Shown piece by piece: positions 37,054 to 46,383 of a DNA stretch of 56,171 nucleotides. The stretch lies in contig NZ_LFCV01000099.1 of the NCBI RefSeq assembly GCF_001037465.1, positions 1 to 56,171 of the forward strand, read 5' to 3'. The first letter of the stretch is position 1, and each line of letters starts with the position of its first letter. The notes beneath the pieces were generated by a model, which did not search any database, had not been told where the DNA came from, and saw only the letters and a program-made list of their open reading frames with translations. The stretch comes from Xenorhabdus khoisanae (GTDB lineage: Bacteria > Pseudomonadota > Gammaproteobacteria > Enterobacterales > Enterobacteriaceae). The position numbers were made by a program, and so were the translations under genes.

Positions 37054-37293
37054 ATGATTAGTCTGCTGGAAATTAGAAACGCCGTTGCCCTCAATGGGCG
37101 TACTGATGCAAGGTCATTAAGCTATCAGTTTTCAGCACCGCTGCCGATGGTAGAGGCCATGCTCAAGCAGCTTGTCGCAATGGGCAAACTGGAGGAAGTG
37201 GATGCTTCTTCCTGTTTAAGCGGCGGCTGCAAGCAGTGCCCGGAAACGCAGAAATGTGGTTCCAAAATTTATCAACTGTCAGTAAAAAACTAA
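37054..37293 (+). CDS. feoC: Ferrous iron transport protein C
   Basis: Small winged-helix protein of the Feo system; FeoC can bind an Fe-S cluster and affects FeoB stability. The 79 residues show the winged helix (ISLLEIRNAVALNGRTDARS) and a C-terminal Cys cluster CLSGGCKQCPETQKCG, four Cys as in E. coli FeoC (CLSGSCKSCPEGKAC). It follows feoB by 30 bp after GGAGCGA. A good terminator follows. Confidence 0.94.
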   Translation: MISLLEIRNAVALNGRTDARSLSYQFSAPLPMVEAMLKQLVAMGKLEEVDASSCLSGGCKQCPETQKCGSKIYQLSVKN

Positions 37294-37318
37294 GCATCTG
37301 ACCCTGTAAATGCTAAAG

Positions 37319-37358
37319 AATTGCCTGCCTGATCAAGCTTATCGGGCAGGCAATTTCT
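37319..37358. terminator. Terminator of feoABC
   Basis: AATTGCCTGCC (37319-37329) pairs with GGCAGGCAATT (37345-37355), followed by TCTCTTTG. On the minus strand it can also serve the convergent exporter gene. Confidence 0.8.
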
Positions 37359-37374
37359 CTTTGAAGATCACGGC

Positions 37375-38556
37375 TCATTTAACCTTTTCATCTTTTGCCA
37401 AATCAGAGCAAACAGAACAGATTAGCACGCCTACAGCCAAGCCAAGTATTAAAGCCGCCGTCATCCAGGGATACTGACTTGGCAATATACTGGCAATAGC
37501 GCCGATCATCGCCGCCATCACTTGATGGATAAAACTATTCAACGCAACCGGATAAGCTCCACCAACCGGGGATTTATCAATAGCAACCGACATACTGACA
37601 GGAAAGATAATCGCAGCCCCGACAAGAGCAATGCAATACGACAACCAGAGAAACAAGGAGAGATAAAATATTCCTCCCAACAACATCGCAGAAGAGCCGA
37701 ACAATAATAACCCTAAGCTGATAAAGACAATGAGCTTATGACCTTTTTTGACAACATAGCGGCCGACTATCACCGCCCCCAGAAAATAGGCAAGGGTAAT
37801 CGGCCAGCCCAATAAACCATATTCGTATGCGCTCCATTGCAAAGCTGTTTGAAAAATAAATGGCGCATTCGTATTAAATGTGACAACGACACCATACCCT
37901 AATCCGCCCGCCAACGAAGGCAGGAGAAATCGTCGGCTCCGCAAGATTTCTACATAAGCCAGTTTGGAGGAAAGGATGGGAGGTGCAGACTGGGCGTCAG
38001 GCAACTTGAGATAAAAAAAGAAGAGGGCCAATATCAACGTGACAATACTTAAACTGAAAAAAATAGCCTCCCAGCCCCAAAATCTTGTCACAGCAGCCCC
38101 AAGAAATTGTCCGATTCCCACAGAAATAACAAATGAAATCGAAAGCCAGGCCAAACTTTTAGTTAACTGATTACCACTAAAGTTATCTTTAAGTAATACA
38201 CGAGACAGAGATGTCATTCCGCCTGCCCCGGCTCCTTGCAGGAAACGGAGAAGAATGAACATTTCGGCATTGTTGACCATCGGTATACTGAAACTGCACA
38301 GTGAATAAAAGAGTATGGCAATGAAGATCATCGTTTTTCTGCCATACTTTTCACTCAAACTTCCCCAAACCAGCATTAATGCAGCCATACCAATTAAAAA
38401 TGCGGGGAAAGACAATGCGATATCCTGTTGCTGGCTGGATAACGCATCAGTAATCAATGGCAGTGCAGGTAAATACATCGACATACCTAGCTGTGCCAGG
38501 AAAACAGTGATGAAGACGATAAATATGATATATTCTTTTTTTACTTGAATTCCCAA
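37375..38556 (-). CDS. Bcr/CflA-like drug exporter (DHA1 MFS)
   Basis: A 393-residue 12-segment MFS protein. It starts with FITVFLAQLGMSMYLPALPL, has a motif A-like WGSLSEKYGRKTMIF between segments 2 and 3, and RFLQGAGAGGMTSLSR with the segment-4 motif of DHA1 exporters. Similarity is to the Bcr/CflA group, which expel antibiotics or small peptides; substrate unknown. The start is TTG at 38556 with AAGGA 6 to 7 bases upstream; the next in-frame ATG would remove the first membrane segment, so TTG is likely. It is slightly AT-rich and convergent with feoC. Confidence 0.8.
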   Translation of the reverse strand: MGIQVKKEYIIFIVFITVFLAQLGMSMYLPALPLITDALSSQQQDIALSFPAFLIGMAALMLVWGSLSEKYGRKTMIFIAILFYSLCSFSIPMVNNAEMFILLRFLQGAGAGGMTSLSRVLLKDNFSGNQLTKSLAWLSISFVISVGIGQFLGAAVTRFWGWEAIFFSLSIVTLILALFFFYLKLPDAQSAPPILSSKLAYVEILRSRRFLLPSLAGGLGYGVVVTFNTNAPFIFQTALQWSAYEYGLLGWPITLAYFLGAVIVGRYVVKKGHKLIVFISLGLLLFGSSAMLLGGIFYLSLFLWLSYCIALVGAAIIFPVSMSVAIDKSPVGGAYPVALNSFIHQVMAAMIGAIASILPSQYPWMTAALILGLAVGVLICSVCSDLAKDEKVK

Positions 38557-38770
38557 ATTAAATTCCTTATTAGCAAGTAATAACCTGTTTTCATATTGGA
38601 ACTTAGTTATAAAATAATGGTGTAATCAAAAATATCTTATTCAATATTAAACAAAAAAAGACTCATATCAAAAAATAAATTTATTCATGACCACGAATTG
38701 AAAAATAAATATCTCTTCCTTATTATCTGACACACGGATTTACCGTTATTAATAACCCGAGGATAGTAAT

Positions 38771-39232
38771 ATGCCTAAAGAGTTATTTACTGCAACAATT
38801 GAGTCCATTGGTCATCTCAAGATGAAATGTTCATCACGGAATTTTACCTTTCACGTAGACGAACCGAAAAGTCTCGGTGGAACGGATGAAGCAATGAACC
38901 CTGTGGAAGCATTACTGTCTGCTTTTGGCGCATGTCAGTGTATTGTCGCAAAAAGTTTTGCCCGCAAGCATAAAATTAATTTGAACGATATTCAGGTTAA
39001 GGTAGAAGGAGAATTGGATACCGATGGCTTCACGGGTAGAAATAAAAACGCCAAATTAGGATTTTCCAAAATCACCTCCAAGTTTTATATTGATGCAGAT
39101 AATACCGAACAAGAGATCCGTGATTTTATTGCTTTTGTCGAAAGTAATTGCCCTGTCCTCGATACTATCGTTAACACACCCGAAATTGTGACCGAAGTTT
39201 ATCCCGGCAAAAAAACGGCTGATTATCTATAA
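38771..39232 (+). CDS. OsmC-family protein
   Basis: A 153-residue protein of the OsmC/Ohr superfamily. OsmC and Ohr proteins are dithiol peroxidases using two Cys. Here the first is probably in GACQCIVAKSF (CQC, near 56-58) and the second in VESNCPVLDTI (near 132), placed as in the family. Other family residues: NPVEALLSAFGACQ and FVESNCPVLD. It is closer to YhfA-like and unnamed OsmC members than to Ohr; peroxide or organic hydroperoxide reduction is possible but not certain. GAGGAT precedes the ATG. It stands alone. Confidence 0.8.
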   Translation: MPKELFTATIESIGHLKMKCSSRNFTFHVDEPKSLGGTDEAMNPVEALLSAFGACQCIVAKSFARKHKINLNDIQVKVEGELDTDGFTGRNKNAKLGFSKITSKFYIDADNTEQEIRDFIAFVESNCPVLDTIVNTPEIVTEVYPGKKTADYL

Positions 39233-39279
39233 CGATTACCCATAACGATTACCCATAACTATTAATGGCTATGGGTAAT
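39231..39279. terminator. Terminator between the OsmC gene and bioH, with duplicated left arm
   Basis: AACGATTACCCAT occurs twice in direct tandem (39231-39243 and 39244-39256). ATTACCCATA (39248-39257) pairs with TATGGGTAAT (39270-39279); the first copy could pair too, giving an alternative hairpin. It separates convergent genes. Confidence 0.7.
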
Positions 39280-39288
39280 GTTGAGCAT

Positions 39289-40065
39289 TTACCATCCCAT
39301 GCCGGAAGTAAAATCCATTAATACTTCAAAAAATTCATCAGGATGAGAAATAAAAGGTGCATGAGCGGCATTTCGCATAATAACGGAATGTGTATTCGGC
39401 CACTCTCTGTCAAGCTGTGCAGCAATCTTGCGCGGCACCAGCCCATCAAGATAACCATAAATACGCAGGAAAGGTAATTGAAGCTGTGACAGTTCCGCCC
39501 TTAAATCATCAGTACGCAAAATTTCCAACCCCGCATTAAGTACATCCACTGTCGGCATCGGCTGGTTCAAAACCACAGATTTCAGTACACGGGCATCCTG
39601 ACGCGCACTATCTGTCCCCAATGTCTGCAAAGCCAGAAAACGTTCGACTGTCTTCTGAAAATCTGCACTTAATTGATGTTCAAATGCTCTCAATACCGCA
39701 GGCTTAATACCCGGCCAATCTCCATCTGTACTGAATTTGGGTGAAGAAGCCACGGTTACCAAACCAGCAACCTGCTCAGGATGATCCAATGCAATCCGGC
39801 TGGCAACCAATCCACCCAAAGACCAGCCCAACCACAGGGCATTTTCTGGTGCTTGTTGCCATACCGTATCCGCCATGTCCGCCAGTGACATGGCAGGATA
39901 TGGCTGACTGCGGCCATAGCCCGGCAAATCCACCAGATGCAAACGAAAATGCGGAGCCAGACACATTTCCACTGAACGCCATACCTCGGCATTCAATCCC
40001 CAGCCATGCAGCATCACAAGATCACGTGGTGCATCACCAATTGTCTGCCAAAACAACTGATTCAT
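39289..40065 (-). CDS. bioH: Pimeloyl-ACP methyl ester carboxylesterase BioH
   Basis: Alpha/beta hydrolase that removes the methyl group from pimeloyl-ACP methyl ester to feed biotin synthesis. The 258 residues (256 in E. coli) show the oxyanion region [12 protein letters not shown], nucleophile elbow [10 protein letters not shown] (Ser near 82), acid in [11 protein letters not shown] and catalytic His in [14 protein letters not shown]. The ATG at 40065 follows GAGGTGAG and matches the family N-terminus MNQLFWQT. Divergent from gntX, as in E. coli. Confidence 0.96.
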   Translation of the reverse strand: MNQLFWQTIGDAPRDLVMLHGWGLNAEVWRSVEMCLAPHFRLHLVDLPGYGRSQPYPAMSLADMADTVWQQAPENALWLGWSLGGLVASRIALDHPEQVAGLVTVASSPKFSTDGDWPGIKPAVLRAFEHQLSADFQKTVERFLALQTLGTDSARQDARVLKSVVLNQPMPTVDVLNAGLEILRTDDLRAELSQLQLPFLRIYGYLDGLVPRKIAAQLDREWPNTHSVIMRNAAHAPFISHPDEFFEVLMDFTSGMGW

Positions 40066-40116
40066 TGTTATTCTCACCTCATTTATCATCAAGGAATATC
40101 ACCAAGGAAGGTCACT

Positions 40117-40800
40117 ATGCTAACAATGGTTGGATACTGTTGGCTATGCCATCAAAATTTGTATTTTGCCCATCACGGAGTCTGTCACGTTTGCCATCAA
40201 CAATTAAAACGGCGGCAACATGTTTGCCCACGCTGCGCGTTACCTTCTGAATCCGGAGATGTTCCCTGTGGGCGCTGCCTGAAATATCCCCCGCCATGGC
40301 AATCCCTGATCGCGATTACAGATTACACGCCACCATTAAGCCAGCTTATCCGGCGATATAAGTATCACAATACGCCACAACTCGCGGCAGTCCTGGCGCG
40401 TCTGTTCCTGCTGCATTGGTTGCAGGGCTATCGCGAAGGCCGCTGGTACAAACCAGATCATATTCTGGGTATTCCTCTGCACAGCAAAAAACGTTGGCAA
40501 CGCGGTTTCGATCACATTGAATTAATGATTCAACCTCTATCGCGCTGGCTGCAATGCCCGTATCAGCCAGACCTTTTGCAATGCTCACGTGCTACACTCT
40601 CACAGCGGGGCTTATCTGCCGCCCAAAGGAAAACCAATCTTAAGCATGCCTTTCAATTGCGGGGCGATTTTACCGATCAACATGTTGCGATTTTCGATGA
40701 TGTGATCACGACGGGCACAACGCTGCATGAAGCTTCACAATTGTTAATTCGTGCGGGTGCCCGCTCCGTACAAGCCTGGGCAATCTGCCGAACCTTGTAG
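40117..40800 (+). CDS. gntX: GntX/ComF-family phosphoribosyltransferase-like protein
   Basis: ComF-type protein with an N-terminal zinc-binding region of paired Cys (CWLCHQ, CHVCHQ, CPRC, CGRCL) and a C-terminal phosphoribosyltransferase fold with PRPP-like motif VAIFDDVITTGTTLHE. The E. coli orthologue GntX/YhgH (227 residues, same length) affects gluconate use or DNA uptake; the activity is not established. The ATG at 40117 is chosen because GGAAGG precedes it and the protein starts MLTMVGYCWLC, close to E. coli MLTVPGLCWLC. Divergent from bioH; nfuA follows. Confidence 0.93.
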   Translation: MLTMVGYCWLCHQNLYFAHHGVCHVCHQQLKRRQHVCPRCALPSESGDVPCGRCLKYPPPWQSLIAITDYTPPLSQLIRRYKYHNTPQLAAVLARLFLLHWLQGYREGRWYKPDHILGIPLHSKKRWQRGFDHIELMIQPLSRWLQCPYQPDLLQCSRATLSQRGLSAAQRKTNLKHAFQLRGDFTDQHVAIFDDVITTGTTLHEASQLLIRAGARSVQAWAICRTL

Positions 40801-40859
40801 AACCTTTATAAATGGGCGTATTATAACCAACTAGAACAGTCAACTATTGAGCAAATGAC

Positions 40860-41435
40860 ATGATTAATATTACTGAAGCAGCGCAAGCGCACTTTGCCAA
40901 GCTATTGGCAAATCAAGAACCGGGCACACAGATCCGTGTTTTTGTCATTAATCCGGGAACCCCGACTGCTGAATGCGGCGTTTCCTATTGCCCACCGGAT
41001 GCTGTTGAAGCCACTGATGTTGAACTGAAATTCGACCAACTTTCCGCCTATGTTGATGAAATCAGTGCACCTTTTCTGGAGGAAGCAGTCATTGATTTTG
41101 TGACCGACCAACTTGGCTCCCAGCTGACCCTGAAAGCACCGAACGCAAAAATGCGCAAAGTGACTGACGATGCTCCACTGATTGAGCGCGTTGAGTATGT
41201 CCTGCAATCGCAGATTAATCCTCAGCTGGCTGGGCATGGCGGCCGTGTCAGCCTGATGGAGATCACCGATGAAGGTTATGCCATTCTGCAATTCGGTGGT
41301 GGATGCAACGGCTGTTCAATGGTCGATGTCACCCTGAAAGAAGGGATTGAAAAACAGTTATTGCAGATGTTCCCTGAATTAAAAGGGGTGAAAGATCTGA
41401 CTGAACACCAGCGCGGTGAACACTCGTATTACTGA
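40860..41435 (+). CDS. nfuA: Fe-S biogenesis protein NfuA
   Basis: Carries and transfers 4Fe-4S clusters to target enzymes, especially in stress or iron limitation. The 191 residues match E. coli NfuA: an A-type-like N-terminal domain (about 1-100; [19 protein letters not shown]) and a C-terminal Nfu domain with the cluster ligand motif [17 protein letters not shown] (Cys about 149 and 152). It follows gntX by 60 bp, in the same order as E. coli gntX-nfuA. Confidence 0.97.
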   Translation: MINITEAAQAHFAKLLANQEPGTQIRVFVINPGTPTAECGVSYCPPDAVEATDVELKFDQLSAYVDEISAPFLEEAVIDFVTDQLGSQLTLKAPNAKMRKVTDDAPLIERVEYVLQSQINPQLAGHGGRVSLMEITDEGYAILQFGGGCNGCSMVDVTLKEGIEKQLLQMFPELKGVKDLTEHQRGEHSYY

Positions 41436-41579
41436 TTATTTTTCTGTTTCTGACATTTTCTGACTATATTCCCACGCCTTTTCAATAAATCCATTGGAAA
41501 GGCGGTCAGGTCATACCAGACGGCCATTAAGAAATGAATATAGTGAAAATGAAAATTTGAGAAACTACGTTGAGTATTT

Positions 41580-41903
41580 ATGGACCACTTTCAAACGATA
41601 AACCCTGAGCAGGCTTACCAGCACTGGCTCGATAAAACCGCCATCATGGTTGATATCCGTGACCCGCAAAGTTTCCGTGCAGGGCACGCGACAGGCGCAT
41701 TCCACTTAACAAATGAAACGCTTAATAATTTTCTACAGGAAGCGGATTTTGACCAGCCTGTCATGGTGATGTGCTATCACGGTCATAGCAGTCAGGGAGC
41801 CGCCCAATATCTCATCAATATGGGGTTTGAGACGGTTTACAGTGTCAATGGAGGCTTTGAAGGCTGGCAGAAAGACTATCCTCAGGCCGTCCACACTCTA
41901 TGA
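41580..41903 (+). CDS. glpE: Thiosulfate sulfurtransferase GlpE
   Basis: Single-domain rhodanese transferring sulfur from thiosulfate to a thiol acceptor. The 107 residues show [19 protein letters not shown] and the active loop [11 protein letters not shown] with catalytic Cys near 65, matching E. coli GlpE (108 residues). First gene of glpEGR. Confidence 0.96.
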   Translation: MDHFQTINPEQAYQHWLDKTAIMVDIRDPQSFRAGHATGAFHLTNETLNNFLQEADFDQPVMVMCYHGHSSQGAAQYLINMGFETVYSVNGGFEGWQKDYPQAVHTL

Positions 41904-41979
41904 ATCTTTAGTGCGCTAATTTCAAGGCGATTAGCCCCTGTGTGATTAATTTCAACTTAAGGCAGAGATAAGACGAGCA

Positions 41980-42816
41980 ATGATCCATGTAACCTCAATA
42001 TCCAACCCTCGACTGGCTCAGGCCTTTATTGATTATATGGCAACGCAGGGCATTCATTTAACCATGCGGCCGACTAACGAGCCATTGCTCGTTGAACTAT
42101 GGCTGGAAGATGACAGCCAGTTAAGTTTAGTTGAACAGGAACTTCAGCATTTTGCCCGCGATCCACTCAATGAACGCTACCAAGCCGCCAGTTGGCAGAC
42201 AGGCAAATCTAACAGCTCGTTTAAATATCGCAATAATCTGAACTGGAACACGCTCAAAAACCAGTCCGGCCCGCTGACGATTGTCGTCACCGCACTTTGT
42301 GCCCTCGTTTATCTTTGGATGACAATGGCGGGCATGCCCGATGTTATGAACTGGCTGGCATGGCCTAACAGTCATCAATATCTGGAGTTATGGCGCTGGA
42401 TTAGTCCTGCCCTGCTGCATTTTTCACTGACTCATGTCCTCTTTAACCTCGCGCTGTGGTGGTATTTTGGCAGTCAGGTAGAAAAAAAGATCAGTACCGG
42501 AAAACTTTTTGAAATCACGATAGTCTCTGCCCTTTTCAGTGGTTGGGCACAATCATTGTTCAGTGGCTCTCATTTCGGGGGGCTGTCCGGGGTGGTTTAC
42601 GCGTTGATCGGATACGTTTGGCTAACGGGTGAGATGTCGCCCAAACGCGGGATCAGTGCTCCCAGAGGGTTAATCGCTATCTCTGTTATCTGGCTATTGG
42701 TTGGCTATTTTGATCTGTTTTCATTAAATATCGCCAATGCTGCCCATATTGCCGGACTAATCATCGGGTTATTGATGGGGCTATGGGATAATTTGCGTAA
42801 ACAAAAGAATCAATAA
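41980..42816 (+). CDS. glpG: Rhomboid intramembrane protease GlpG
   Basis: Serine protease that cuts substrates within the inner membrane. The 278 residues have the soluble N-terminal domain (1-90) and six membrane segments. Catalytic Ser lies in [15 protein letters not shown] (GxSG motif) and catalytic His in [35 protein letters not shown] is the conserved segment near the first loop. Length agrees with E. coli GlpG (276). Confidence 0.96.
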   Translation: MIHVTSISNPRLAQAFIDYMATQGIHLTMRPTNEPLLVELWLEDDSQLSLVEQELQHFARDPLNERYQAASWQTGKSNSSFKYRNNLNWNTLKNQSGPLTIVVTALCALVYLWMTMAGMPDVMNWLAWPNSHQYLELWRWISPALLHFSLTHVLFNLALWWYFGSQVEKKISTGKLFEITIVSALFSGWAQSLFSGSHFGGLSGVVYALIGYVWLTGEMSPKRGISAPRGLIAISVIWLLVGYFDLFSLNIANAAHIAGLIIGLLMGLWDNLRKQKNQ

Positions 42817-42873
42817 TATTCCGAATAATTTGGGCCAACTATAATCCATCTATGCAAACATTAGGGGAATTTT

Positions 42874-43632
42874 GTGAAGCAAACTCAGCGACATGATGCA
42901 ATAATCGAGCTGGTGCGCCTTCAAGGTTATGTCAGCACTGAAGAGCTGGTTGAACATTTTGACGTCAGCCCGCAAACCATCCGGCGTGATTTAAATGATC
43001 TGGCAGATAAAAATAAAATCCAGCGTCATCACGGTGGCGCCGCATTGCCATCCAGCTCTGTTAATACCGCTTACCATGACCGCAAAATTATGTGGTCAAA
43101 TGAAAAAGCGCGTATCGCTCAACAGGTTGCCACCCAAATTCCAAACGGCGCAACCCTGTTCATTGATATTGGGACAACCCCTGAAGCTGTAGCGCATGCC
43201 TTGCTCAACCATCGCGATTTGAGGATTGTCACCAACAATCTCAACGTCGCAACCCTGTTTATGGGTAAAGAAGATTTCCGTCTGATTTTGGCTGGTGGTG
43301 AAGTGCGCTCCCGCGATGGCGGTATCATTGGCGAAGCAACGCTGGATTTCATTTCTCAATTCCGTCTTGATTTCGGCATTCTTGGGATTAGCGGCATTGA
43401 CAGCGATGGCTCCCTGCTGGAATTTGATTACCACGAAGTCCGCACCAAGCGCGCCATTATCGAAAATTCCCGTTGTGTCATGTTAGTTGCCGACCATTCT
43501 AAATTTGGCCGCAGTGCCATGGTCAACCTCGGCAACATGAATCTCATTGATTTCCTATTTACAGACAAAGCTCCTCCCCCCAACATCCAGAAAATCATCG
43601 AACAACACAACGTCAAACTGGAACTGTGCTAA
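42874..43632 (+). CDS. glpR: Glycerol-3-phosphate regulon repressor GlpR
   Basis: DeoR-family repressor inactivated by glycerol-3-phosphate. The 252 residues contain the N-terminal HTH (RHDAIIELVRLQGYVSTEEL, FDVSPQTIRRDLNDLADKNK) and a DeoR sugar-phosphate domain (FIDIGTTPEAVAHAL, GGIIGEATLDFI, DHSKFGRSA). The start is GTG at 42874 with AGGGGAA 5 to 10 bases upstream, giving KQTQRHDAIIELV as in E. coli. It lies just before glpD on the same strand; operators for it sit in the gap. Confidence 0.97.
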   Translation: MKQTQRHDAIIELVRLQGYVSTEELVEHFDVSPQTIRRDLNDLADKNKIQRHHGGAALPSSSVNTAYHDRKIMWSNEKARIAQQVATQIPNGATLFIDIGTTPEAVAHALLNHRDLRIVTNNLNVATLFMGKEDFRLILAGGEVRSRDGGIIGEATLDFISQFRLDFGILGISGIDSDGSLLEFDYHEVRTKRAIIENSRCVMLVADHSKFGRSAMVNLGNMNLIDFLFTDKAPPPNIQKIIEQHNVKLELC

Positions 43633-43829
43633 TCACTTTTGATGCCATGACGCTTCCCCGCCTGAAATTTTGGGTGGGGAACTCCCTCCTGTAATTATTC
43701 CCTTTTAAATTTGTAACCCGCAAAATCCTTATTAATCTTAGGCATATTATAAAGATTTGTTACCTATATCACGTGAATCTGTTTTTTCTGAGTTAATGGT
43801 TGGCGCTTGATGAATTTTTGATTACAATC

Positions 43830-43869
43830 TTTGAGCGAAAACGAACATTAAAGAACTGTTTCGAACATT
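43830..43869 (+). promoter_or_regulatory. Tandem GlpR operators before glpD
   Basis: Two adjoining 20-bp elements (43830-43849 and 43850-43869) each carry a near-perfect right half: AACGAACATT and TTCGAACATT, against the GlpR half-site AWCGAACATW. The left halves are weaker (about 6 and 5 of 10). They lie directly before the glpD ribosome site, so they should block transcription or early elongation. Confidence 0.75.
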
Positions 43870-43883
43870 TCAGAGGGTATGCA

Positions 43884-45380
43884 ATGGAAACCAAAGACTT
43901 GATTGTAATCGGCGGCGGAATTAACGGCGCTGGTATTGCGGCAGATGCTGCTGGCCGGGGACTTTCTGTCCTGCTGTTGGAAGGTCAAGACTTGGCCAGT
44001 GCGACTTCGTCTGCCAGCTCCAAACTGATCCACGGTGGCTTACGCTATCTGGAGCATTATGAATTCCGTCTGGTCAGTGAAGCATTGGCAGAACGTGAAG
44101 TGCTCTTGAAACTGGCTCCGCATATTGCATTCCCAATGCGTTTTCGTCTGCCACATCAACCACACCTGCGCCCGGCCTGGATGATCCGTATTGGCCTGTT
44201 CCTGTACGATAATTTAGGCAAACGCGTTAGCTTACCGGGCAGCAAGGGGCTGAAATTTGGCGCAAATTCAGTATTGAAGCCATCAATCACCCGCGGCTTT
44301 GAATATTCCGACTGCTGGGTTGATGATGCACGTCTGGTTGTTCTGAACGCGCAAGAAGTGCAAAAACACGGTGGCGAAGTGCGTACCCGCACCCAAGTGA
44401 CCCGCGCATGGCGTGAAAATGATGACTGGATGGTTGAAGCCAAAGATCTCACAACCGGCGAAACCAACACGTGGCGTGCGAAAGGCTTGGTTAACGCAAC
44501 CGGCCCATGGGTGAAAAATTTCTTCGATAACGGTCTGCAACTAAAATCGCCTTACGGTATCCGCCTGATCAAAGGCAGCCATATTGTAGTTCCTCGCGTT
44601 CACGATGAACCACAGGCTTATATTCTACAAAACGAAGATAACCGCATCGTGTTTGTGATCCCATGGAATGGCGAATTCTCCATCATTGGTACCACCGATG
44701 TTGAATACAAAGGTGATCCAAAAGAAGTCAGCATTGACGAGCAAGAGATCAATTACTTACTGAAAGTCTATAACGACCACTTCAAGAAGCAGCTTACCAA
44801 CAATGATGTTGTCTGGACTTATTCCGGCGTTCGCCCTCTGTGTGACGATGAATCTGATTCACCACAAGCGATTACCCGTGATTACACATTGGATGTGCAG
44901 GATGAACAAGGCCAGACGCCATTACTGTCCGTCTTCGGTGGCAAACTGACAACGTATCGTAAATTGGCTGAACACGCCGTGGATAAGCTGGCACAATACT
45001 ATCCGAATGCAGGCAAGGCATGGACTAAAAATGGCAAATTACCCGGTGGTGAGCTAGAAGGCTATGACCGTGATGGTTATGCGCGTCTGCTGCGTCAGCG
45101 TTACAACTGGTTGCCAGAAGGTGTAGCACAGCGTTATGCCCGCACTTACGGCGGGCACAGCGAAATCATTCTGAAAGGCGCGGAAGCATTAACTGATCTT
45201 GGTGAATTCTTCGGTCATGGCCTGTATGAAGCTGAACTGCGTTACTTGGTTGATCACGAGTGGGTAACACAATTGGACGATGCCATCTGGCGCCGTACTA
45301 AGTTAGGCATGTGGCTCACCAATGAACAAAAACAGCGTGTCGCTGATTGGCTGACACAGAACATCAAAGCCGCCGCTTAA
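43884..45380 (+). CDS. glpD: Aerobic glycerol-3-phosphate dehydrogenase GlpD
   Basis: Membrane-associated FAD enzyme that oxidises glycerol-3-phosphate to dihydroxyacetone phosphate and passes electrons to quinone. The 498 residues start METKDLIVIGGGINGAGIAADA, the Rossmann FAD motif; GGLRYLEHYEFRLV, FVIPWNGEFSIIGTTDVEY and VFGGKLTTYRKLAEHAV are family blocks. The ATG at 43884 is chosen because AGAGGG precedes it; an earlier in-frame start would lie across the GlpR operators. A strong terminator follows. In E. coli glpD is divergent from glpEGR; here they are co-directional. Confidence 0.98.
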   Translation: METKDLIVIGGGINGAGIAADAAGRGLSVLLLEGQDLASATSSASSKLIHGGLRYLEHYEFRLVSEALAEREVLLKLAPHIAFPMRFRLPHQPHLRPAWMIRIGLFLYDNLGKRVSLPGSKGLKFGANSVLKPSITRGFEYSDCWVDDARLVVLNAQEVQKHGGEVRTRTQVTRAWRENDDWMVEAKDLTTGETNTWRAKGLVNATGPWVKNFFDNGLQLKSPYGIRLIKGSHIVVPRVHDEPQAYILQNEDNRIVFVIPWNGEFSIIGTTDVEYKGDPKEVSIDEQEINYLLKVYNDHFKKQLTNNDVVWTYSGVRPLCDDESDSPQAITRDYTLDVQDEQGQTPLLSVFGGKLTTYRKLAEHAVDKLAQYYPNAGKAWTKNGKLPGGELEGYDRDGYARLLRQRYNWLPEGVAQRYARTYGGHSEIILKGAEALTDLGEFFGHGLYEAELRYLVDHEWVTQLDDAIWRRTKLGMWLTNEQKQRVADWLTQNIKAAA

Positions 45381-45814
45381 TGACAAAACTGATTAGCGTG
45401 CATAAAAGGTAATGATAAAAATGGCGATGCTCTATCGCCATTTTTCATTTTCATACGTCATGCTTTCATACATTCTGAGAATAGCCCCTTATTCCTCACA
45501 AAACGTTTTTTCCTGCTCATTAACACCTTCGAAAAAGCAATAAACTTTCGAAAACAATCATCCCTATTTTCTATTGAAATTGTCCTATTATTCCTTTAAT
45601 TCAACTGGTTATTTCTAAAGCACATTTTTATCACCATGATAATATGTTATCCGCGCCAATATGTTGCAAATCAATTTGACGGATATCTAAGCCCCACATT
45701 TTCAGGATAAAATCCCATTGCAACAGGTTACGGTGAATGGCTGGCAGGGGAACACCTTATCAACGAGGTATCAAACAATAACCTGATTCCCAGTAAATAA
45801 TCCTGGAGATTCTT
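45381..45814. other. Intergenic region, 434 bp
   Basis: Holds the glpD terminator (45417-45446) and an AT-rich stretch. Near its end CAGGTTA (45724-45730) can pair with TAACCTG (45779-45785), possibly part of the leader of the acetyltransferase relic. No gene is supported. Confidence 0.45.
45417..45446 (+). terminator. Terminator of glpD
   Basis: AAAAATGGCGAT (45417-45428) pairs with ATCGCCATTTTT (45434-45445) around GCTCT; 12-bp stem with a U-run. Works on both strands. Confidence 0.92.
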
Positions 45815-46132
45815 ATGTTTTCTATGCGAAAAGCGACGATAGAAGATGCAACGTTACTATCCCAACTCCTTGAGACAAGCTACCGTTTTCACTTTTCCGA
45901 TTTGTGGTACGACAGAGACGAACTGGAAGAATATATTACGGAAGAGTGCTCAGTAGAGCAAATATCAACCTCGCTCCAAGCGCGCGATCACACATGGTTT
46001 ATTGCCAAATCTCAACAAGCCATCAGCTCAGATGCCAAGCATTTTAAAACGAATTATTCCGATATCATCGGCTTTAGTAAAATCGTCTTCAATCAACCTA
46101 TTCCTGATGCAGACTGCACTGGCGTCTATTAA
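45815..46132 (+). pseudogene. Truncated GNAT-family acetyltransferase
   Basis: A 105-residue ORF starting like GNAT N-acetyltransferases (FSMRKATIEDATLLSQLLET, then GFSKIVFNQPIP). It stops right after DCTGVY, just before the position where the family has the next beta strand and the acetyl-CoA-binding pyrophosphate loop (Q/R-x-x-G-x-G/A). That core is absent downstream in any frame I read. The start looks genuine, with CTGGAG before the ATG. It is therefore probably a pseudogene, perhaps broken by the insertion or rearrangement that brought in the next low-GC gene. Confidence 0.65.
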
Positions 46133-46198
46133 GCACAATGCATATAATGACTAAGAAGCTATAGATTGATTAACCAGACCGATATCTGAAATAAATGG

Positions 46199-46247
46199 AT
46201 TCCCATCCCTAATCTCTACAATAAAAGTAAATATTCTGGATGGGAAT
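46199..46247. repeat. Inverted repeat after the truncated acetyltransferase gene
   Basis: ATTCCCATCC (46199-46208) and GGATGGGAAT (46238-46247) form a 10-bp perfect stem around 29 bases of AT-rich loop. No U-run follows. It could be a terminator remnant or part of a small mobile element. Confidence 0.45.
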
Positions 46248-46383
46248 GAAGATGAAAATAATCCTAATGAAGGACATCAGCCAGTTGCTAACTCAAACAA
46301 ATCTCATCTAAAAAATTATAGCCCGAAATACATTAGAATTGGATTTAATATAAAAAAACTTTATTATCTAACTATATGGTGTT

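Noticed and set aside
45650-45814. Riboswitch in the leader of the acetyltransferase relic
   Set aside because: A short pairing (CAGGTTA with TAACCTG) was seen, but no conserved riboswitch core could be recognised.
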